Origin: Planctomycetota bacterium
GTDB lineage: Bacteria; Planctomycetota; UBA11346
Assembly (NCBI GenBank): GCA_013821615.1
Contig: JACDGQ010000006.1
Coordinates: forward strand, 1-27,730
Length of the DNA: 27,730 nucleotides
Direction of reading: 5' to 3'
The notes beneath the pieces are model-generated. The model was not told the DNA's origin, did no database searches, and was given only the letters and a program-made list of their open reading frames with translations. A program made the translations under genes and the position numbers. Each line of letters begins with the position of its first letter. Within the stretch, counting starts at the first letter, position 1. Positions 1 to 16,237 of this stretch are shown piece by piece.

Positions 1-82
1 CCGCGATCCGCACCAGCCAATCGCTGACCAGTTCTGATTCACAGCGCGCGATGAGGGGTGCGAGCCGTTTTGAATAGGGCAT
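1..82 (-). CDS. 5' end of an unidentified gene running off the left edge
   Basis: Only the first 27 codons are inside the window. The protein begins MPYSKRLAPLIARCESELVS and continues DWLVRIA. The start is supported by an AGGA ribosome binding site (plus-strand 89-92) seven bases before the ATG, and by a TTGACA-like box further upstream. The helical text, with a 'LIARCESELVSDWL' rhythm, resembles the N-terminal helical domain of RsbR/RsbRD-type stressosome or sensor proteins, but 27 residues are too few to assign it. It may be a regulator; no function is claimed. It is transcribed away from glgX's 3' end in the same direction as glgX. Confidence 0.5.
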   Translation of the reverse strand, partial: MPYSKRLAPLIARCESELVSDWLVRIA

Positions 83-103
83 GTGCCGTCCTTTGTGGTT
101 GCC

Positions 104-132
104 GTTTCAACCCGCTTTGCGCAGATTGTCAA
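104..132 (-). promoter_or_regulatory. candidate promoter for the left-edge gene
   Basis: On the minus strand a perfect TTGACA box lies at 127-132. A 17-base spacer leads to a weak TGAAAC/TTGAAA box at 104-110. This would start transcription about 15-20 bases before the ATG at 82. The -35 match is exact, the -10 match is poor, and the flank is AT-rich compared with the rest of the window. Confidence 0.3.
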
Positions 133-223
133 TCATGATTTCATCAGTTTTTTAGACCTAAGTCCCTTGGTGGCATAGCGCTGCATATTGCAATGCGTGT
201 TCGTTCCCAATCGTGCCCGCGGT

Positions 224-2494
<2,271 letters not shown>

Positions 2495-2934
2495 CGGCTT
2501 CCCAGGGTCCTCCAGCGTGAGCAAGCGGCGCGCCAAACACCTGCTCCCGCGGACGACGACCCGGCATTCCGAAGTCCGCAGCGACGTGTTTGGCACGGAT
2601 CACCTGCAGCGCCATTGCAGGCAACCGCAACGCTCGCTTTCCGCACATCCTGCGAGGGCGAACCAGGCACCAACGGGGTCGTGGCGCGAAGCTACAACAC
2701 CGCTGCATTCAGCACTGCGACGGGGTCAGCGACCCTGCGAGAAGCGCAGTCGCGGCTGGCACCCGCTCACGCGCACGTCCGCACCCGACGCCGGTGGGCA
2801 TGGCGCGAGAACCCGAACAGATCAGGCCATGTACGGCTCTTCAAACGGTCGGTGGCCCTGGACGACCCCGTTCGCGCTCCATCGCCCTCTGCATTGGCGT
2901 CAGCACTGCTCGATCACACGCCCATCCCCTTGCG
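2495..2934. other. 440-nt intergenic stretch without a convincing gene
   Basis: It lies between the receiver gene's stop and the glgX start, both on the minus strand, so it should hold the receiver's transcript end and the glgX promoter. I find no reading frame with family-like sequence and no good sigma-70 boxes. Small hairpins are visible: CCTGCA/TGCAGG (2603-2608 with 2616-2621) and CTGCG/CGCAG (2735-2739 with 2745-2749). Neither is followed by a T-run, so neither is called a terminator. A 9-base inverted pair, GCCAAACAC/GTGTTTGGC (2532-2540 and 2586-2594), is the sort expected by chance. Confidence 0.5.
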
Positions 2935-3366
2935 TCAGGCGCCACCGACGCGCTGCGCGCTCTGCCAGAAAGGCTGCAGGTAGGCGATCAGCTCCTGATA
3001 GCCGACCCAGTCGTTGGGCTTGACGCGGAAGCCGCAGGCGCCGAGCGCGAGGCACTCCTCCTGGTCGCGCGGGCGGTTGGACGAGGTCAGCATCATCACC
3101 GGGACGCCAGCGGCCTGCGGCAGGTCCGCGAGTTCGCTGAGCATGGCCTTGCCGTCCTTGCCGGGCATGTGCAGGTCGAGGACGATCAGGCGTGGTAGGC
3201 CCCTGGCCGGATCCGGTTCGCGGATGACCCGCAGGGCCTCTTCTGCGGACGCGGCCACATGGAGAGCGATGTCGCAGCGCGCGTACTCGAGCGCCTCGCT
3301 GAAGAGCATGCGGTCGCCGGCGTTATCCTCGACCAGCAGGATGAACCCGGATTGGGAAGCGGACAT
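2935..3366 (-). CDS. stand-alone response regulator receiver (REC only)
   Basis: A 143-residue protein consisting of one receiver domain. Features visible: acidic pair Glu13-Asp14 in LLVEDN, phospho-acceptor Asp64 in VLDLHMPGKDG, Thr94-Ser95 in MLTSS, and Lys116 in RVKPNDW. There is no DNA-binding or enzymatic output domain, so it probably acts as a phosphate shuttle or binds a partner protein. It resembles the Rcp1-like single receivers often encoded beside phytochrome-type kinases; its neighbour upstream, 74 bases away on the same strand, is such a kinase. The start at 3366 puts the domain at the N-terminus; longer in-frame extensions run into the kinase's shadow and are not family-like. 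Its ribosome binding site is weak. Confidence 0.9.
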   Translation of the reverse strand: MSASQSGFILLVEDNAGDRMLFSEALEYARCDIALHVAASAEEALRVIREPDPARGLPRLIVLDLHMPGKDGKAMLSELADLPQAAGVPVMMLTSSNRPRDQEECLALGACGFRVKPNDWVGYQELIAYLQPFWQSAQRVGGA

Positions 3367-3440
3367 GAGTTTCAGACCTGGGTCGTATGGGTGGGCGACG
3401 GAGTCGGGCAGGAATTCATTTCGCAGCAGTGGGAAAGCGG

Positions 3441-5035
3441 TCAAACCGACGTGGCGACCTGCGCGCCGGCGCGCATCGCGGCCAGCGGAATGGCGAAGGT
3501 GAAGGTCGCGCCCTTGCCGACTTCCGATTCGAGGGTGATGGTCCCGCCATGGTGTTCGATGGCTTTGCGGCAGATGGCCAGGCCGATGCCGGTGCCGGCG
3601 TACTCCGAAGCGGTGTGCAGGCGCTGGAAGACGCGGAAGATGCGCTCGTGGTACTCCGGCGCGATGCCGATGCCGTTGTCGGTCACCGAGAAGCGCCACT
3701 CGCGCTCGCCCTGCGCGACGTTGATGGCGACCACCGGCCGGGCATCCTTGGTGCGGAACTTCAGGGCGTTGCCGATCAGGTTCTGGAAGATCTGCCCGAT
3801 CAGCACCGGGTCGCCGGTCACCGTCGGCAGGGGCATGCGCCGGATCTCGGCGCCGCAGTCCTCGATCATCTGCTGGAGATTGTAGAGCACCTTCTCGATC
3901 AGTGCCTCACAATCGACCTCCTGCAACGCGGTCGACTTGCCGACCTTCGAATAGGCGAGGATGTCGCGCACCAGGTTCTGCATGCGCTTGGCGCCTTCGA
4001 CGAGGTGGCCGAGGAAGACCCGGCCCTTGTCGTCGAGCACGGCGGCGTAGCGGTCGGCGACCAGCGACGAGTACGAGGCGACCATGCGCAGTGGCTCCTG
4101 CAGGTCGTGCGAGGCGATGTAGGCGAACTCCTCGAGCTCGGCATTGCTGCGCGCCAGCTCCTCGCTCTTGGCGATGAGCGCGGCTTCGGCCTCCTTGCGC
4201 GTGGTGATGTCTTCGACCAGCCCGTCGATCCAGCGCCCGCTGCCGGTCTCGCTGACCAGGGTCTTCGACAGCGACGCCCAAATCACCGCGCCGTCGACGC
4301 GGCGCTGGCGCACGTGGTGGTCCTGGATGCGGCCTTCGCGCTCCAGCCGCTGGACGAGCATCGAGCGCTCCTCGGTCTGCTGGTAGAGATTGGCGATGTT
4401 GATCCCGGTGAGGTCGGCGTTCGCGGCGATGCCGAAGATGCGGCGGAAGGCCGGGTTGGCGTTGATCAGCTGCCCCTCGACGGTGGAGCGGAACACCCCG
4501 ACGTTGAGGCGGTTGAGCAGCCCGTCGAGGCGGGTCTCGAGGTTCAGGGCGCGCCGCTCCGCCTCCTGGCGCAGCCAGTCGGCCTGGCGGCGGATCTCGC
4601 GCGAGCGCTCGAAGAGGTCGATGAACACCCCGACCTTGGCGCGCAGCACGTCGGGCAGCACCGGCGCGTAGATATAGTCGACCGCACCCAGCGAATAGCC
4701 GCGCGTGGCGTGCGTGTCGGTGGCGCTCATCGCGGTGATGAAGATGATCGGGGTACGCTCCGAGGACTTGCGCTGGCGGATCAGCGCGGCGGCCTCGAAG
4801 CCGTCCATGATCGGCATGCTGACGTCGAGCAGGATCACCGCGAATTCGTGCTGCAGCACCAGCCGCAGCGCCTCCTTGCCGGAGCGCGCGGTGATGACCG
4901 TGGCCCGGAGCGGCTCCAGCACCAGACCGATGGCGAGCAGCTTGTCCTCGCGGTCGTCGACCAGCAGCACCTTGGCCAAGGCGTCGTCGCCGGCCGCTTC
5001 CACGTGCGTTTCGGGCGCCTTCTCGTCGGGGTCCA

Positions 5036-5036
<1 letters not shown>
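3441..5036 (-). CDS. hybrid sensor kinase REC-PAS-HisKA-HATPase
   Basis: A 531-residue soluble kinase. Domains in order: N-terminal receiver (about 21-140, phospho-acceptor Asp71 in LLDVSMPIMDGF), coiled helix (142-175), PAS (about 172-280, ending with the typical DITTRKEAE linker), HisKA with His310 in ASHDLQEPLRM, then HATPase (N-box Asn423, G1 Asp453 in DNGIGI, G2 GTGIGL at 481-486). The 'HDLQEPL' H-box is that of bacteriophytochrome-like kinases. The receiver's usual Lys-Pro reads Ala-Pro (DYIYAPV, 119-125), as I recall from related N-terminal receiver kinases. No transmembrane segment is seen. Its ATG overlaps the stop of the poly-HAMP kinase (TGATG), implying coupled translation and probably joint work in one relay. 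Confidence 0.93.
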
Positions 5037-11368
<6,332 letters not shown>

Positions 11369-11754
11369 GGCTGATCCATCGGGCAGGCGCGTCGATCGCG
11401 CGGGTCCGCGGTCGGGCAGCGTTCGGACGCAGCGCGTGCTGCGCTGGTACCATCCGCCGAAGGGGTCGTGCCCCAAGAACCGCCCCGTCAGCCTAGTGAA
11501 CCCCGGAAGCGGAGTCGAGGGCCAGCTTGGGTCCTGCAAATTGCAATGTGACCGACGCTATTGGCTGGAACAGATAGCCATACATGGCCTTACGCGGGCT
11601 GTCAGGAAAGATGTCGGGACAATTTCTTAGCCCCCTCCTTTCCGCCCTGCAGTCATGGCGCCTAGCCCAGGCGCGCATAGTCGTTACGCTCGCTGCGGAC
11701 CACCTTTTCCCCTCCACTCTGAGGGGGTTAGGCGCACCCCGGGCACTAAACCCC
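11369..11754. other. 386-nt divergent intergenic region with promoter(s)
   Basis: This region separates the minus-strand signalling operon from the plus-strand nucleotidyltransferase pair, so both promoters should lie here. On the minus strand CTGACA (11600-11605), 17 bases, then TATGGC (11577-11582) is a weak sigma-70 candidate for the kinase operon. On the plus strand no good pair of boxes stands out. Two compact hairpins precede the plus-strand gene: GCGCCT/AGGCGC (11658-11674) and CCCCTC/GAGGGG (11709-11726), the second ending 28 bases before the ATG. No convincing small gene is seen. Confidence 0.4.
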
Positions 11755-12672
11755 ATGAGCCCGCCCATCCTGCCCATCGGTACCCAGGCCGTGACCCGCG
11801 CGGACTTGGCAGCCACGCCCGAGCGCCCGGCGGTGCCGGCCGGCACGGTTGGCGTCATCGTGCGCTCTCCCTCTGACGGCACCCACGCCTACCGGGTGCG
11901 CTTCCCCGATGGCTTCGAGGCCTCCTACCTGCGCGACGAGCTGGTGCTGCTCGGCACCTGGCTCGCCCAGGGGCTGACCGCTTCCGCGGTGCTCGCCGAT
12001 CACGACCTGACCCGCCACATCATCTACCGCTGCGTGATGGGCTCGCGCGCCTTCGGCCTGGATGATGATGCGTCGGACACCGACCGGCGCGGTTGCTATC
12101 TACCGCCGGCCGAGCTGCACTGGTCGCTCTACGGCGTGCCCGAGCAGATCGAGGACAACGGCAACGAGGAAGTCTACTGGGAGCTGCAGAAATTCGTCTC
12201 GCTCGCGCTGAAGGCCAATCCGAACATCCTCGAATGCCTGTGGTCGCCGCTGGTCGAGCACTGCGCGCCCATCGCCGCGGAGCTGCTCGCGCTGCGCGGC
12301 AGGTTCCTCTCGCGCCTCGTCTACCAGACCTACAACGGCTACGTGGCCTCGCAGTTCCGCAAGCTCGAGGCCGACCAGCGCAATCATGGCCAGGTCAAAC
12401 CCAAGCACGCCATGCACCTGATCCGGCTGCTGCTGTCAGGGATCGGCGTGCTCGAGACTGGCGAGCTCACCGTGCGCGTCGAGACGCATCGTGATCGCCT
12501 GTTGGCGATCAAGCACGGCACCGTGCCCTGGGCCGAGGTCGATAGTTGGCGCCTCGAATTGCACCGGCATTTCGAGGCCGCCAGCACGCGCTCCCCCCTT
12601 CCCGAACATCCCGACTACCGCGCCATCAACGACTTCCTGATCCGCGCCCGCCGCGCGGCGGTGACCACATGA
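11755..12672 (+). CDS. YcgL/RlaP-like nucleotidyltransferase, first of a coupled pair
   Basis: A 305-residue predicted DNA polymerase beta-fold nucleotidyltransferase (COG3541/RlaP-type, PF10127 by motif). A small beta-rich N-terminal part (about 28-66, 'VPAGTVGVIVRSPSDGTHAY') looks SH3/KOW-like. The catalytic signature is GSRAFG (96-101) followed by SDTDRRG, giving metal-binding Asp108 and Asp110. The C-terminal half is helical. Family members are proposed to add nucleotides to RNA or other targets in RNA-repair settings; the substrate here is unknown. The start at 11755 keeps the N-terminal domain and excludes 57 non-family codons; no clear ribosome binding site is seen, so the start is uncertain. 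The stop overlaps the next start as ATGA. Confidence 0.85.
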   Translation: MSPPILPIGTQAVTRADLAATPERPAVPAGTVGVIVRSPSDGTHAYRVRFPDGFEASYLRDELVLLGTWLAQGLTASAVLADHDLTRHIIYRCVMGSRAFGLDDDASDTDRRGCYLPPAELHWSLYGVPEQIEDNGNEEVYWELQKFVSLALKANPNILECLWSPLVEHCAPIAAELLALRGRFLSRLVYQTYNGYVASQFRKLEADQRNHGQVKPKHAMHLIRLLLSGIGVLETGELTVRVETHRDRLLAIKHGTVPWAEVDSWRLELHRHFEAASTRSPLPEHPDYRAINDFLIRARRAAVTT

Positions 12673-13460
12673 CCACCTTTGATGCCGCCTTCGATCCCGC
12701 CACCCTCGACCCGCGCATCCATCAGGAACTCGATCGCCAGCCGCAGCGCCTGGTGTTCGTCACCATCAGTGGCGCGCACCTCTACGGTTTTCCGTCGCCC
12801 GATTCCGACTTCGACCTGCGAGGCGCCCACCTGCTGCCCGCAGAGCGCATGCTCGGACTCGATGTCCGCGACGAGACTCTCGAGATCTCCGCCGACCGCG
12901 CTGGCCTGGAGGTGGACCTGGTCACCCATGACCTGCGCAAATTCGTGGCGATGATGCTCAAACGCAATGGCTATGTGCTGGAGCAGCTCCACTCTCCGCT
13001 GATCATCCGGACCTCGCCGTTACACGAAGAACTCAAGCGCCTGGCGCACGGCTGCGTCACCCGTCACCACGTCCACCACTACAAGGGCTTCGCCCACACC
13101 CAATGGGAACTGTTCCACAAGGAGCGCCCGCGTCGCGTGAAACCGCTGCTGTATGTCTACCGCGTCCTGCTCACCGGCATCCACCTGATGCGCACCGGTC
13201 GCATCGAGTCGAATCTGCCCATCCTTGGTCAAGACCATCACCTGCCCTACCTGGCCGGGCTCATCCACCGCAAGACCTCGACCAAGGAGAAGGCGCTGAT
13301 CGAGGACGCAGACCTCGATCTGCACGAACGCGAGTTCCAGCGCCTCGCCGCGGTTTTGGAGCGCGCCGCCGAAACCTCGACTCTTCCAGATATACCGAGT
13401 ACCCACCGCGAACTGGAACAGGCCGTGATCGAAGCCCGCCTGGGACACCTGCGCGCGTGA
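12669..13460 (+). CDS. YcgL/RlaP-like nucleotidyltransferase, second of a coupled pair
   Basis: A 263-residue paralogue of the preceding gene, translationally coupled to it through ATGA. The nucleotidyltransferase signature is SGAHLYGFPSPDSDFDLRG (34-52), with metal-binding Asp47 and Asp49. The usual Gly-Ser of the family reads Gly-Ala here. Asp83 in EVDLVTHDL is a candidate for the third carboxylate. Residues from about 85 onward are helical and resemble the first protein's C-terminal half ('HLMRTGRIE' against 'GIGVLETGELTV'). It lacks the first protein's N-terminal beta domain. The pair may form a heterodimer. No RNA ligase, RtcB or kinase/phosphatase repair gene is nearby, so a role in RNA repair is only family-based. 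Confidence 0.85.
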   Translation: MTTFDAAFDPATLDPRIHQELDRQPQRLVFVTISGAHLYGFPSPDSDFDLRGAHLLPAERMLGLDVRDETLEISADRAGLEVDLVTHDLRKFVAMMLKRNGYVLEQLHSPLIIRTSPLHEELKRLAHGCVTRHHVHHYKGFAHTQWELFHKERPRRVKPLLYVYRVLLTGIHLMRTGRIESNLPILGQDHHLPYLAGLIHRKTSTKEKALIEDADLDLHEREFQRLAAVLERAAETSTLPDIPSTHRELEQAVIEARLGHLRA

Positions 13461-13511
13461 GCCCCTGGCACTGCGTCCAGTGCTGCGGGACACTGGCTCA
13501 CGGCACCACAT

Positions 13512-13671
13512 CGACCCGGATGGATCGGCTGGATCGGGTCTGACCGACCGGGCCACCGCTGCGTCCTGCACAGCGGCATGCCCTGGGCCAGCCCAGGCAT
13601 CCTCCTCGGCTTGCGGCGGTATCCGCGGCTCCTCGCCGTGGGTACCCGCTCCAGCCGATGCATCCGGGTCG
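13512..13671. repeat. 160-nt imperfect palindrome with 22-nt arms
   Basis: The arms at 13512-13533 and 13650-13671 are inverted copies with a single mismatch in 22 (G13523 opposite G13660). After one further mismatch, CGGGT (13535-13539) pairs with ACCCG (13644-13648). The centre is a hairpin (13578-13600) with a 9-bp stem, one bulged C and a CCAG loop. Side hairpins fit at 13556-13576 (CCGCTG/CAGCGG) and 13613-13626 (GCGG/CCGC). The whole can fold as a long stem closing a junction with three arms. It sits between two convergent genes. It could be a REP/MITE-like element, a bidirectional transcript end or a recombination site; no target-site duplication is visible. Confidence 0.6.
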
Positions 13672-13733
13672 CGGTCCTCCGGCCTTGCGGGGTTTGTTGC
13701 GTCAGTCCTGCACCGTCCTCCGGCCCTGGAGGA

Positions 13734-14594
13734 TCACGCGACCGCGCTGAGTAGCGCATCGACTGGGCTGGCCGTGACAGCGGAGGCTTGCGGGCGGCCG
13801 CGCTCGGCAGCCGTTGCCGCCGGGATGGGCCCATGACCGAGCAGGTCCCGCACCGCCCACGGATCGCAGCCCCGGTCCAGCAGATGGGCGGCGCAGCACT
13901 CGCGCAGGGTCTGATTGCAGACCGGCGCGCGCACGCCGGCGGCGCGGAAGGCCAGATGATGGATCCCCTGGACCAGTTGCGGATCGAGATGGAGGCGGGC
14001 TGAGCGTTCCCGGTCGGGATCGGCGCACGCCTCTGCGCCAGCGAATACATGCTGCCAGGGCCAGGAGCCCGACGCTGCCGCCGGCTTGCGTGTCGCGGCC
14101 GCGGGCGTGGCGCTCAGCGGCCCAGTCCCGCGCCGCCCAGCGAGATGCTGGCGCAGCCGGACCGCAAGCAGTTCACGCAGTGGCTCCACGAGCGCGAACG
14201 GCACGGGTACGACGCGGTCGGGACCGGTGGAAGCACGTACCACCACCAGACGCCGTTCCAGATCGAGGTCCGCGACGCGCAGGCGCACGGCCTCGATCAG
14301 GTGCAGGCCGCAACCGTACTGGAGCATGGCGATCAGGCGCGGGAGACCGGCGAGGTGCGCGAAGAATGCAGCCACCTGCGCCGGCGAAAGCGCTGCGTGC
14401 GGATCCGCGACCTGCTGCGCCCTCTCGCCCAGACCAGGCGGCGCGGTATCAACCGTCACCACGGGCGCCGGGCGGACCCGCCTGGACTTGGGTCGTGCGG
14501 CCGAAGTCGATGCTGATGGTGGAAAGACCAGGGCATCCCCGGCTGCGATGATCCCGGCGTGGGACGATACTGGGGAATGGAGCGCTGCGCGCAT
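13734..14594 (-). pseudogene. degenerate integron-type tyrosine recombinase (IntI-like), N-terminally truncated
   Basis: The reading frame is open for 286 residues and aligns by eye with the catalytic half of integron integrases: 'ALSPAQVAAFFAHLAGLPRLIAMLQYG' (68-94), 'RLRVADLDLERR' and the IntI-specific stretch 'WPWQHVFAGAE' (178-188) with 'LHLDPQLVQ'. The core-binding N-terminal domain is absent and is replaced by low-complexity sequence. Catalytic positions: the first Arg is His98 (GLHLIE), the beta-hairpin Lys is lost (ASTGPDR), the His of HTLRH is Asn227, Arg231 is kept, His254 (LLGH) is kept, and the Tyr nucleophile is missing (AATAAERG). Recombinase activity is therefore not expected. 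GAGG lies five bases before the ATG, so the relic could still be translated. Confidence 0.75.
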
Positions 14595-14784
14595 GGGGTA
14601 CCTCGCGGATTTCCAGGGTTTTCAATGGGTCAATAAGGTCCCACCATGGCGCGGCGGCTACCGCCGCAAGGTTGGCAACCCCATGTTGCACCTCACCAGC
14701 TGGCAGGTCGATCGAGGAAGCATCTCCCCCGCACGATGTCCCCGCATGGACACACCTTGACCAAGCAGAGGGACCTGGCCATTT

Positions 14785-14813
14785 TTGACACCAGGACTGC
14801 ATGCTGGAATCCA
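14785..14813 (+). promoter_or_regulatory. candidate promoter of the ECF sigma gene
   Basis: A perfect TTGACA (14785-14790) is followed by 17 bases and a poor AATCCA box (14808-14813), about 40 bases before the sigma gene's ATG. It sits in the 260-nt gap between the integrase relic and the sigma gene, which otherwise shows a strong GC hairpin (GCGGCGG/CCGCCGC at 14651-14667) and a GGTTG/CAACC palindrome (14670-14680). If real, it would rule out the alternative sigma start at 14801. Confidence 0.3.
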
Positions 14814-14854
14814 GCCCGCGACGCCGACCACGTGGCTCCACAAGCGACACCACG

Positions 14855-16117
14855 ATGACGAGCATCGCCACCGCCATCGCCGAAATCTTCCGCACCGAAC
14901 ACCGCCGGGTGCTGGCCACCGTGGTTCGCCTGGTCGGTGATTTCGATCTGGCAGAGGACGCGGTGCAGGAGTCATTCCTGGTCGCGACACGGCAGTGGCC
15001 GAAGGAAGGGCTGCCGGCCAATCCAGTCGCGTGGCTCGTCTCGAGCGCGCGCTTCAAGGCCATCGACGCCATCCGGCGCCGCACCAGACAGCGCGACCTG
15101 GAGCCAGAGATCGCCCGCCTTGCCGAAGAACTCGCGCTGGTCAGCAACGAATTGTCCGAGCGCGAGATCAACGACGATCAGCTCCGCCTGATTCTGGCCT
15201 GCTGCCATCCCGCCCTCGATTTCCAGGTCCAAATCGCATTGACCCTGCGCGAGGTCTGCGGCCTCACCACCGAGGCGATCGCTGCGGCCTTCCTGGTCGC
15301 GCCAGCCACCATGGCCCAGCGCATCGTGCGCGGAAAATCCAAGATCCGCGATGCTGGCATCCCGTTCCACATCCCTGGCCCCGACGAATTGCCCCAGCGT
15401 ATCGAGGCGGTTCTGATGGTCTGCTACCTGGTGTTCAACGAGGGCTATTCGGCTTCGTCTGGCGATCATCACACCCGCCCGGATCTCGCGGGCGAAGCGA
15501 TCCGCCTCGGGCGGTTGCTCTGCGCCCTGCTTCCCGATGCCGAGACCTTTGGGCTGTTGGCGTTGATGCTGCTGCATGATTCCCGACGCGCCGCGCGCAC
15601 CACCAGCGCTGGCGATCTGGTGCTGCTTGAGGAACAGGACCGCTCGCGCTGGGACCAAGTGCGCATCCGCGAAGCGCACGCCTGGCTGGCGCAGGCCATG
15701 GCCGCCGAGCCCATCGGCACGTACGCGATCCAGGCCGCCATCGCCGCGGTCCACGCCGATGCCGCAACTGCGCAGGCAACCGACTGGGCGCGGATCGCGG
15801 GATGGTACGATGCGCTGGTCCAGGCATCGCCATCGCCGGTCGTCGAGCTCAATCGCGCCGTGGCGATCGCGATGCGTGATGGTCCGGAAGCCGGACTGGC
15901 ACTGGTGGAAGCGCTCCAGGCGACACTGATCGACTACCACCTATACCACGCCACGCGCGGAGACCTGTTGCGCCGGTCCGGCCGCGCGTCCGAGGCGTGC
16001 GCCGCCTTCCGCCAGGCGCTGGACCTTGCCCAGCAGGAACCCGAGCGGCGCTTTCTCATCCGACGATTGGCCGAACTGGGTGATGCAGCCGGCGCCCAAG
16101 CAACCATCGCACAATGA
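14855..16117 (+). CDS. ECF42-group RNA polymerase sigma factor with C-terminal TPR-like extension
   Basis: A 420-residue extracytoplasmic-function sigma factor. Region 2 is at about 12-80 ('VGDFDLAEDAVQESFLVATRQWP', 'NPVAWLVSSARFKAIDAIRR') and region 4 at about 108-165 ('LTLREVCGLTTEAIAAAFLV'). A long helical C-terminal extension (about 180-420, DUF6596-like) contains 'LVFNEGYSASSGD' (192-204) and TPR-like repeats near 'ELNRAVAIAM' and 'HATRGDLLRRSGRASEA'. This architecture is that of group ECF42, which is usually encoded next to DGPF/YCII proteins and has no anti-sigma factor; the extension is thought to control activity. Here the following genes encode three YCII domains, matching that context. 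I start at the ATG at 14855; an ATG at 14801 with AGGA upstream is a possible alternative. Confidence 0.93.
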   Translation: MTSIATAIAEIFRTEHRRVLATVVRLVGDFDLAEDAVQESFLVATRQWPKEGLPANPVAWLVSSARFKAIDAIRRRTRQRDLEPEIARLAEELALVSNELSEREINDDQLRLILACCHPALDFQVQIALTLREVCGLTTEAIAAAFLVAPATMAQRIVRGKSKIRDAGIPFHIPGPDELPQRIEAVLMVCYLVFNEGYSASSGDHHTRPDLAGEAIRLGRLLCALLPDAETFGLLALMLLHDSRRAARTTSAGDLVLLEEQDRSRWDQVRIREAHAWLAQAMAAEPIGTYAIQAAIAAVHADAATAQATDWARIAGWYDALVQASPSPVVELNRAVAIAMRDGPEAGLALVEALQATLIDYHLYHATRGDLLRRSGRASEACAAFRQALDLAQQEPERRFLIRRLAELGDAAGAQATIAQ

Positions 16118-16150
16118 GTTGCGGCATGTGCATCGCATTTCGGAAGTTCC

Positions 16151-16177
16151 TGTCGATTCCCCAGCGGGTGGTTCGAC
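16151..16177 (+). promoter_or_regulatory. likely ECF42-dependent promoter of the YCII operon
   Basis: TGTCGA (16151-16156), a 17-base spacer and CGAC (16174-16177) lie 34 bases after the sigma stop codon and 60 bases before the YCII-VOC start. TGTCGA at -35 with CGA at -10 is the motif I recall for ECF42 targets. A good ribosome binding site (AGGAG, 16226-16230) follows, seven bases before the ATG at 16238. The arrangement suggests the sigma factor drives the YCII genes directly. Confidence 0.6.
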
Positions 16178-16237
16178 TACATGATGAAACCCCTCGGCGG
16201 ACCGCCCTGCGGCCCCGCATCAACCAGGAGCTCAGCC

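Noticed and set aside
2532..2594. GCCAAACAC/GTGTTTGGC inverted pair upstream of glgX as an operator
   Set aside because: A nine-base pair of this spacing is expected several times in a window this size; there is no regulator gene nearby to support it.
13469..13482. Terminator right after the second nucleotidyltransferase
   Set aside because: CACTG/CAGTG is a short stem without a T-run; a role is possible but unsupported.
14593..14760. Small plus-strand gene of 55 codons before the sigma gene
   Set aside because: It starts on the antisense of the integrase start, has no ribosome binding site and matches no family I know.
13461..14854. attC or attI sites near the integrase relic
   Set aside because: I found no paired GTTRRRY/RYYYAAC boxes at gene ends, and the ends of the large palindrome lack the AAC/GTT triplets.
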